From JAZDJJ01 sp043804035 (GTDB taxonomy: Bacteria > Bacteroidota > Bacteroidia > Palsa-948), in the NCBI GenBank assembly GCA_043804035.1, contig JAZDJJ010000071.1, forward strand, positions 1-18,666: a DNA stretch of 18,666 nt, in the 5' to 3' direction. Below the pieces are notes generated by a model that saw only the letters and a program-made list of their open reading frames with translations, did not search any database and was not told the DNA's origin. This document shows positions 7,102 to 11,489 of this stretch, in pieces (within the stretch, counting starts at the first letter, position 1; every line of letters starts with the position of its first letter). The translations under genes and the position numbers were made by a program.

Positions 7102-7911
7102 TTATTCTTGATTTGTCAATTTGTATGATGCTGACTTAATGAACTTAATAGTTGTGATATCAAGCGGATTTATAAATGTGTATGCCCAGAGTTTTATTGT
7201 GTCATGAGTTTTTGATTTTTCACGAACAACATAAACGCAAAATATTTTTTTGATTTTTCCTTTAAGTTCTTTGTTTTGATTGGCTTTGAAGTAATAAAGA
7301 AATGGATGATAGATTTGATAAATAGAAAAGTTGTCTGGCTTTCCATTTTTCCCTTCAAACACGCCAATTGTACCCTGCAACTCAATTGTAAGGTCAATTT
7401 CAATCTGAATATTTTTCATTACAAGTTTTGCGTCCTTGCCAAATGAATATTCAAAACTTGTTTTTGTTCTGTGTGGAAAATATGTTTTTGGTCGTTTTGA
7501 AATATCTACATCTTCAAATTCTTTGTCTTGATTGAAAAGAAAATGATGTAAAATTCTTTGGTTGTTTGCGACAGATAGAATGTTGCTTTCGCTTGAATTA
7601 TATTGATTGAGTAAACTCTTTTTATATTTCCAATCAATCGTTTTTTGAATTGGTTCAAAACTGTGATATACTTTTTCAATGCCTTTAATAAACTTATGGC
7701 TGCCACTTCCAACGTGGATTATAGCATAATCGTTTTTCACTAAAATGTCAGGTAACTTTGTTTTGTTGTCAAGTTTAGTAACATCAAAAGGATTTCCAAA
7801 ACCAATTTTCTTGCAAACATCTTTTACAATGTCATTGTGAAAAACAAAATTGTTCTTACGCCTACATATTTTAAACAATTCTTCAATTACCTGGTCTTTT
7901 TTACTTTCCAT
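7102..7911 (-). CDS. Probable type II restriction endonuclease, PD-(D/E)XK fold
   Basis: The product is 269 residues with no signal peptide. Residues 170-188 (IEIDLTIELQ ... VFEGKNG) fit a PD-(D/E)XK nuclease core, with D173, E186 and K188 as candidate metal and catalytic residues. The following FSIYQIYHPFLYY helix is common in such nucleases. A beta-class DNA methyltransferase begins 4 bases after its stop, the usual layout of a type II restriction-modification pair. There is no controller gene. A Bacteroidota -7 box (TACCTTTG) lies ~29 bases upstream of the ATG. Assignment as endonuclease rests on the motif plus context rather than on a named family that I can verify; it may belong to a DUF family of R-M nucleases. 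Confidence 0.72.
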   Translation of the reverse strand: MESKKDQVIEELFKICRRKNNFVFHNDIVKDVCKKIGFGNPFDVTKLDNKTKLPDILVKNDYAIIHVGSGSHKFIKGIEKVYHSFEPIQKTIDWKYKKSLLNQYNSSESNILSVANNQRILHHFLFNQDKEFEDVDISKRPKTYFPHRTKTSFEYSFGKDAKLVMKNIQIEIDLTIELQGTIGVFEGKNGKPDNFSIYQIYHPFLYYFKANQNKELKGKIKKIFCVYVVREKSKTHDTIKLWAYTFINPLDITTIKFIKSASYKLTNQE

Positions 7912-7939
7912 TTATTTTTATTTTTTTAAAATCATATGT

Positions 7940-7947
7940 CAAAGGTA
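7940..7947 (-). promoter_or_regulatory. -7 box of the R-M operon promoter
   Basis: On the minus strand the box is TACCTTTG, a perfect TAnnTTTG match 29 bases before the endonuclease ATG. TTTCTG lies about 20 bases upstream as a weak -33 element. It lies inside cassette 2, so the cassette carries its own promoter. Confidence 0.6.
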
Positions 7948-8025
7948 CTATTATTTTAAATTTTCAGAAAGTATTTTTTTTGATTTTCAACAATCTTCAA
8001 TCTAAGCACTGTTTTTTTAGCATGA

Positions 8026-8164
8026 GGCATAACGTTCTGGCGCTTGCTTTTCGGTGGCGATATTTACCCACTGCCGTTTCCACGAAGCACTGCCGTTTAA
8101 AATTATTACTTTCCTGTCCTACGAGCCACTGTCCCGCCACTGAAAGCAAACGCCTGTTAGCGTT
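8026..8164 (-). repeat. attC-like site D (between cassettes 1 and 2)
   Basis: This is a 139-bp imperfect palindrome. The left arm TAACGTTCTGGCGCTTGC, then TTTTCGGTGGCG, pairs with the right arm CGCCACTGAAAGC, AAACGCCTGTTA. GTTCT lies opposite a single T, the same unequal spacer as in sites B and C. The left core GGCATAAC (8026-8033) is the complement of the right core of site C. The right core GTTAGCGTT (8156-8164) is the complement of the array-edge core at 8824. The DUF6970-like gene stops at 8171, seven bases from the site. Confidence 0.75.
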
Positions 8165-8170
8165 TCGTTG

Positions 8171-8530
8171 TTATTTTCTGTCGTCTTGCCAAATTAGTTT
8201 CTCGTTTTTTCGTTGACTAAAAAAGTCGGGACATTTACCGTCCCCCGCTCCAGAAAGTCCACCGTCTGGGCTGCAAATTTGATTGCAGTCATTGTCAAAA
8301 AGTTGGCTTGGTATGTCACAGCAGTAAGGCGGTATGTAATAAACTGTCTGTCCATTGTAGTCATACTGCCAAACACTTGCTGGTGGGTTTCTAACTTTGT
8401 CCGATTTTATTTTTCTAATTTCTTTTTTAATACAAGCGGGCGTTTCCTTTGGCACATCAAGTTTTTCGCAACTTGTAAGTGTCAATACAGAAATAAGTGT
8501 CAAACACAGAAGTAGGTTATATTTTTTCAT
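8171..8530 (-). CDS. Small cysteine-rich lipoprotein, DUF6970-like
   Basis: The product is 119 residues from the ATG at 8530, which overlaps the TGA of the upstream Kunitz gene in an ATGA arrangement and so implies translational coupling. An ATG four codons earlier is less likely. It has a lipoprotein signal (KKYNLLLCLTLISVLTLTSC, lipid-bearing Cys at 21). The mature protein has a conserved-looking core, WQYDYNGQTVYYIPPYCCD ... CNQICSPDGG ... GDGKCPDF, which resembles DUF6970-type Bacteroidota lipoproteins; I cannot confirm the family here. Six or so cysteines suggest disulfides in the periplasm or at the cell surface. No function is known. It shares cassette 1 with the Kunitz protein, so the two may act together. 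Confidence 0.8.
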   Translation of the reverse strand: MKKYNLLLCLTLISVLTLTSCEKLDVPKETPACIKKEIRKIKSDKVRNPPASVWQYDYNGQTVYYIPPYCCDIPSQLFDNDCNQICSPDGGLSGAGDGKCPDFFSQRKNEKLIWQDDRK

Positions 8531-8775
8531 TTGCAGTCGCATTGTTTTTCACATTCCTCCATTGTTTCAAACGGAACTACTCCACCACAGCCACCCCAAG
8601 TAAACACTTTACATTCCTTGTCTTTTTTGTCGTAGTAGTATTTGGGTATTGCAGCCATACAAGGTCCTGCATCGGGTTCTAAATTACATCTGTCGGATTT
8701 TATACAGTTCTTTTTGCATTGTGTCAGTAATAGCATAGTCGCCACTACTGTCAGGATTGCTATTGTTTTTTTCAT
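8527..8775 (-). CDS. Kunitz/BPTI-domain lipoprotein, putative serine protease inhibitor
   Basis: The product is 82 residues. The lipoprotein signal ends in LLLTQC (Cys20). The rest is a single Kunitz domain with the six family cysteines C30, C39, C55, C63, C75 and C79. Their spacing (9, 16, 8, 12, 4) is one residue short of bovine pancreatic trypsin inhibitor in one loop (9, 16, 8, 13, 4). The GPC ... YYYD ... CKVFTWGGC core is intact. The position equivalent to the BPTI P1 lysine is Met40, which would favour chymotrypsin- or elastase-like proteases rather than trypsin. Extra cysteines sit at 24 and 81. It is probably anchored in the membrane and may protect the cell or its exported proteins from proteases. 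It is the first gene of cassette 1. Confidence 0.9.
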   Translation of the reverse strand: MKKTIAILTVVATMLLLTQCKKNCIKSDRCNLEPDAGPCMAAIPKYYYDKKDKECKVFTWGGCGGVVPFETMEECEKQCDCK

Positions 8776-8823
8776 TTTTGTTATCTTTTAAATTTAGTAA
8801 CTGCTTTTCTGTCTTTTACAATG

Positions 8824-8832
8824 AACGCTAAC
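8824..8832 (-). other. Array-edge core site (attI-like or partial attC, site E)
   Basis: AACGCTAAC here is the exact reverse complement of the right core of site D (GTTAGCGTT), so it marks the upstream end of cassette 1. On the minus strand the approach reads TATAAACGAGTTAGCG, similar in form to the end of a class 1 attI site (AAACAAAGTTAGGC). The flank to the right does not show the GTTYT/single-base arm structure of sites A-D. A TCGGGTTACGCC at 8982-8993 could be a far arm, but pairing is weak. Confidence 0.5.
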
Positions 8833-8859
8833 TCGTTTATATAAAGGGTTTTTATTTTA

Positions 8860-8905
8860 AAAACCGTACAAAGCCACCCAAATCTGATAGGCTTTGTACA
8901 GTTTT
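8860..8905. terminator. Bidirectional Rho-independent terminator-like hairpin
   Basis: GTACAAAGCC (8866-8875) pairs perfectly with GGCTTTGTAC (8890-8899) around a 14-base loop, with AAAAC flanking left and GTTTTGTTTTTT flanking right. The A/T flanks extend the stem and give U-tracts in both directions. On the minus strand it would end transcription from the 159-residue gene before the cassette array. Confidence 0.7.
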
Positions 8906-9007
8906 GTTTTTTATTTGCCCTGTTTTATTTCTCATATTTTTAATTTAAACAATTATTTTTTTTCCCTACTCGTTTGGCTTTTCGGGTTACGCCTTTATTT
9001 TAATACC

Positions 9008-9154
9008 TTCTGAACTCCTTGTAAGAGGTTCTGAACTCCTTTTAAGAGGTTCCGAACTCCTTTTAAGAGGTTCTGAACTCCTTTTAAGAGGTTCTGAACT
9101 CCTTTTAAGAGGTTCTGAACTCCTTTTAAGAGGTTCTGAACTCCTTATATAGGG
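9008..9154. repeat. Seven tandem copies of a 21-bp near-palindromic repeat
   Basis: The unit is TTCTGAACTCCTTTTAAGAG plus G, starting at 9008, 9029, 9050, 9071, 9092, 9113 and 9134. Copy 1 has GTAAGAGG, copy 3 has TTCCGAAC, and copy 7 ends TATATAGGG; the other four are identical. Within each unit GAAC ... GTTC and CCTT ... AAGAGG nearly self-pair. No start codon opens a frame across the array. Confidence 0.92.
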
Positions 9155-9188
9155 GTATCACCTGACAAAATGTCTTTCTTTTCCACTT

Positions 9189-9668
9189 TTAAACTGATGG
9201 TGGAGTTTTTTGTCTTGGTGGTTTTTCCCAACGCAAACTGCGGAGCCGTTCATAAGCACTTTGAGCCGTAGGTTGTCCCTCCGCACCTCTGTATCTCAAG
9301 AAACGATAATTATATTGTGCAGTATTCATAGCTTCCGAGCCGATTACTTTCAACATATCTTCTACATCATTGTAAAATGGCTCCAGCACATCTAAAATTT
9401 TTAGTAATTGAGTTACGCCTGTAATGTCGTTATTCCACTCAGACAAATTAATTTCTGCTGCTTTGAGTACAGGATTTTGTGCAAAGTTGTAATCCTCTTG
9501 CACAAACTGAAGTGAGCCCTTGCTCATTTTGAACATTTCTTTTTGTTGCTGAGGCGTCAAACTTTTAATCAGAACACCCATAATCGCTGTGCGTGCATTA
9601 CTGATTCCATTGATACAATTATTAACCATCGTATCAGTGATAGTTACATTGATTTCATTTTTTATCAT
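9189..9668 (-). CDS. Hypothetical protein, 159 residues
   Basis: I do not recognise a named family. The protein is mostly predicted helical with no signal peptide or membrane segment, hence cytoplasmic. It starts MIKNEINVTITDTMVNNCIN and contains KSLTPQQQKEMFKMSKGSLQFVQ and LLKILDVLEPFYNDVEDMLKVIGSEAMNTAQYNYRFLRYRG. The last ~25 residues are basic and proline-rich (WEKPPRQKTPPSV). The layout resembles small Bacteroidota proteins of unknown role found near repeats and mobile DNA. It stands alone, followed by the 21-bp repeat array and a terminator. The upstream region has a duplicated motif that may control it. Confidence 0.72.
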   Translation of the reverse strand: MIKNEINVTITDTMVNNCINGISNARTAIMGVLIKSLTPQQQKEMFKMSKGSLQFVQEDYNFAQNPVLKAAEINLSEWNNDITGVTQLLKILDVLEPFYNDVEDMLKVIGSEAMNTAQYNYRFLRYRGAEGQPTAQSAYERLRSLRWEKPPRQKTPPSV

Positions 9669-9710
9669 AATAAATAGTTTTTGGTTTATTAAATTTTTAC
9701 AAAAAAATAA

Positions 9711-9799
9711 TATGCAATAGTAATAATTATTTTAATACAATAACAAAAAAAGTTTAATGTTCATTATTAAAATATTATGCAATAGTACTAATAATTTTT
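9711..9799 (-). repeat. Duplicated AT-rich motif upstream of the 159-residue gene
   Basis: TATGCAATAG followed by TAATAATT occurs at 9711-9733, and again with a CTA insertion (TATGCAATAGTACTAATAAT) at 9776-9799. Spacing is 65 bases, close to six helical turns. The copies lie 45-130 bases before the ATG at 9668, where an operator or tandem promoter would be. The rest of 9669-10199 is AT-rich and has no credible gene. Confidence 0.45.
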
Positions 9800-10030
9800 T
9801 GATAATACGCAAGGGAAAAAAATAAAAAAAGTTTTTCTTACTATGAAACATAAATTGTAACTTCTGCATACAAGCAGGAAAAATTAAATAACAAACATTA
9901 ATTCGTTATTCGTTGTTCAATTATTCTATTGTTTTATTTATTTCGGCACCTGTCCTGAATTGGTTTTAGGATTTATTTCAGGAAACTCAATTACCAATAT
10001 CAATAATCTTAGTGGTTACCAAATTTTATG

Positions 10031-10038
10031 TAAGTTTG
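10031..10038 (+). promoter_or_regulatory. Promoter-like -7 box upstream of accD
   Basis: TAAGTTTG fits the TAnnTTTG consensus and lies ~160 bases before the accD ATG, implying a long leader. The surrounding sequence (TTACCAAATTTTATG ... GGTTATTGAGC ... CCGAAATA) recurs in diverged form before the DUF5618-like gene at ~16190-16245. Confidence 0.5.
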
Positions 10039-10199
10039 TAAAATCAAATTAAATCAAAGCAAGATTGTTTGGTTATTGAGCAAACCGAAATATCACCCAA
10101 CAACGTGTTGAAACTTAACAATTAATCAATTACAAAAAGTTACGTTTTTGAATCCACTCCGTATTAAAAGGAAACGTTAATAATATGTAAAAAAAATTT

Positions 10200-11045
10200 A
10201 TGAGTTGGTATAATCGCATCGCAAAAGGTATCACCACACGCACCAAAGAGAAAAAAGAAACCAAGGAAGGACTGTGGCATAAGTGTTCTTCCTGCAAAAA
10301 AATCAGACCTGCAAAAGAGCATAACAGCAATTGTTTTGTATGTTTAGATTGTGGTTACCACGAACGTATCAATTCAAAAGAATATTTTGAAATTCTTTTT
10401 GACAACAATGAGTTCTCTGAACTTTTTGCGAATCTTTCTCCTGCCGACCCTCTTCATTTTGAAGACACAAAAAAATATGCGGATCGCATTATTGATTCCC
10501 AGGAAAAAACAGGAATGAAAGATGCTTTGTGCAGCGCGGTAGGGAAAACAAATGGTCATGAAATAGTCATTTGTTGCATGGATTTTTTATTTATAGGCGG
10601 ATCTATGGGATCTGTAGTTGGTGAAAAGATTTCCCGCTCCATTGATTACTGTATAGAAACAAAAACTCCTTTGCTCATCATTTCCAAATCAGGAGGTGCG
10701 CGTATGATGGAATCTTCTTACTCCTTAATGCAAATGGCAAAGACGGCTGCAAAACTTACTTTGCTTTCAGAAGCAAAAATTCCTTACATCTCTTTAATGA
10801 CCGACCCGACAACAGGAGGAGTTACCGCTTCTTACGCCATGCTTGGCGACCTCAACATTGCTGAACCCGAATCTCTCATCGGCTTTGCTGGTCCGCGAGT
10901 AATAAAAGAAACGATTAAAAAAGATTTGCCCAAAGGATTTCAAACAGCAGAGTTTCTTTTAGAATATGGCTTCTTGGATATGATTGTGAATCGCAAAGAA
11001 CTAAAAGAAAAACTCGCACAATTACTGACATATTTCAAAAACTAA
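10200..11045 (+). CDS. accD: Acetyl-CoA carboxylase carboxyltransferase subunit beta
   Basis: The 281 residues are typical of bacterial AccD. The N-terminal zinc ribbon has C29-x2-C32 and C48-x2-C51. The crotonase-fold carboxyltransferase core shows SPADPLHFEDTKKYADRI, GGSMGSVVGEKISRSIDY, PLLIISKSGGARMMES, LMTDPTTGGVTASYAMLGD and GFAGPRVIKETI. With AccA it transfers the carboxyl group from biotin on AccB to acetyl-CoA, giving malonyl-CoA for fatty acid synthesis in the cytoplasm. It precedes rpsO by 60 bases, which contain a separate promoter box. Both the start and the full length match the family. Confidence 0.97.
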   Translation: MSWYNRIAKGITTRTKEKKETKEGLWHKCSSCKKIRPAKEHNSNCFVCLDCGYHERINSKEYFEILFDNNEFSELFANLSPADPLHFEDTKKYADRIIDSQEKTGMKDALCSAVGKTNGHEIVICCMDFLFIGGSMGSVVGEKISRSIDYCIETKTPLLIISKSGGARMMESSYSLMQMAKTAAKLTLLSEAKIPYISLMTDPTTGGVTASYAMLGDLNIAEPESLIGFAGPRVIKETIKKDLPKGFQTAEFLLEYGFLDMIVNRKELKEKLAQLLTYFKN

Positions 11046-11076
11046 ACTATTTATAATATCATTCCGAAAATTATTT

Positions 11077-11084
11077 TACCTTTG
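11077..11084 (+). promoter_or_regulatory. -7 box of the rpsO promoter
   Basis: TACCTTTG, a perfect TAnnTTTG match, lies 21 bases before the rpsO ATG (11106), in the short gap after accD. It gives rpsO-pnp its own promoter. No clear -33 TTTG was seen. Confidence 0.65.
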
Positions 11085-11105
11085 TCTTTCTAATTTAAAA
11101 AAACA

Positions 11106-11375
11106 ATGCAATTAACATCCGAAATAAAAAAGGACTATGCTAAAAAGCATGGCAAATCAGAAAAAGATAGCGGCTCGCCCGAAGTGCAGATTGCGATTTT
11201 TACACACCGCATCATTCATTTGACCGAGCATCTTCAAAGCAAGAAAAAAGATGTTGCAACCCAGCGCGCTCTCCTTATGCTTGTCAGTAAAAGAAAACAT
11301 TTGTTGGATTATCTCAAACATTCCGATATCAATAAATATCGTGCTCTTATCAAGACGCTTGATATCAGAAAATAA
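11106..11375 (+). CDS. rpsO: 30S ribosomal protein S15
   Basis: The 89 residues match the usual S15 length and pattern: KKDYAKKHGKSEKDSGSPEVQIAIFTHRI, HLQSKKKDVATQRALLMLVSKRKHLLDYL and LIKTLDIRK. S15 is a primary 16S rRNA-binding protein that organises the central domain of the small subunit. It stands just before pnp, the conserved rpsO-pnp order of many bacteria. The next gene begins 114 bases later; that gap shows no clear terminator, so read-through into pnp is likely. Confidence 0.98.
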   Translation: MQLTSEIKKDYAKKHGKSEKDSGSPEVQIAIFTHRIIHLTEHLQSKKKDVATQRALLMLVSKRKHLLDYLKHSDINKYRALIKTLDIRK

Positions 11376-11489
11376 TGATCAATTGACGGCACAAAGTATT
11401 TGTTCGCAATGTTTTCTGTATGTATTGGGAACTTATAAATTTTTTACCAAAAAAAATGCAGAAATTTTAATTTTAAAATATTATTAACT

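Larger units (their letters stand above)
1..8832 (-). mobile_element. Integron-like gene cassette array (no integrase in window)
   Basis: Five consecutive gene units, all on the minus strand, are separated by four attC-like palindromes of 134-139 bp. Core boundaries on the plus strand are GTTATCGGC at 535 with GCCGATAAC at 3303; GTTACCAAC at 3431 with GTTGGTAAC at 6119; GTTATGCC at 6246 with GGCATAAC at 8026; and GTTAGCGTT at 8156 with AACGCTAAC at 8824. Each pair is an exact reverse complement, and the pairs differ from one another. In integrons the two core halves of one cassette become neighbours in the excised circle, so they match within a cassette rather than within a site. Cassettes run from about 0.7 to 2.8 kb and two or three carry two genes, which is large for integrons. 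The cores are GTTANNN rather than strict GTTRRRY. No tyrosine recombinase is visible, so this would be a CALIN (attC cluster lacking an integrase) or the far part of a larger integron. Confidence 0.75.

Noticed and set aside
7980..8216. Plus-strand open frame of 78 codons
   Set aside because: It lies over site D and the end of the DUF6970-like gene; no domain or start signal.
8833..8994. Full attC structure at site E
   Set aside because: TAACTCG (8829) and CGGGTTA (8983) can pair, but spacer asymmetry and inner box are missing, and no matching core GGCGTAAC exists to the right. Only the core at 8824-8832 is supported.
9008..9154. CRISPR array
   Set aside because: The units are directly adjacent with no spacers.
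9000..9160. 21-bp repeat array as a repeat protein
   Set aside because: 21 is divisible by three and some frames stay open, but all are closed by stops on both sides and lack start codons.
9189..9668. Integrase of the cassette array
   Set aside because: Too short and without the R...H-x-x-R...Y residues of tyrosine recombinases.
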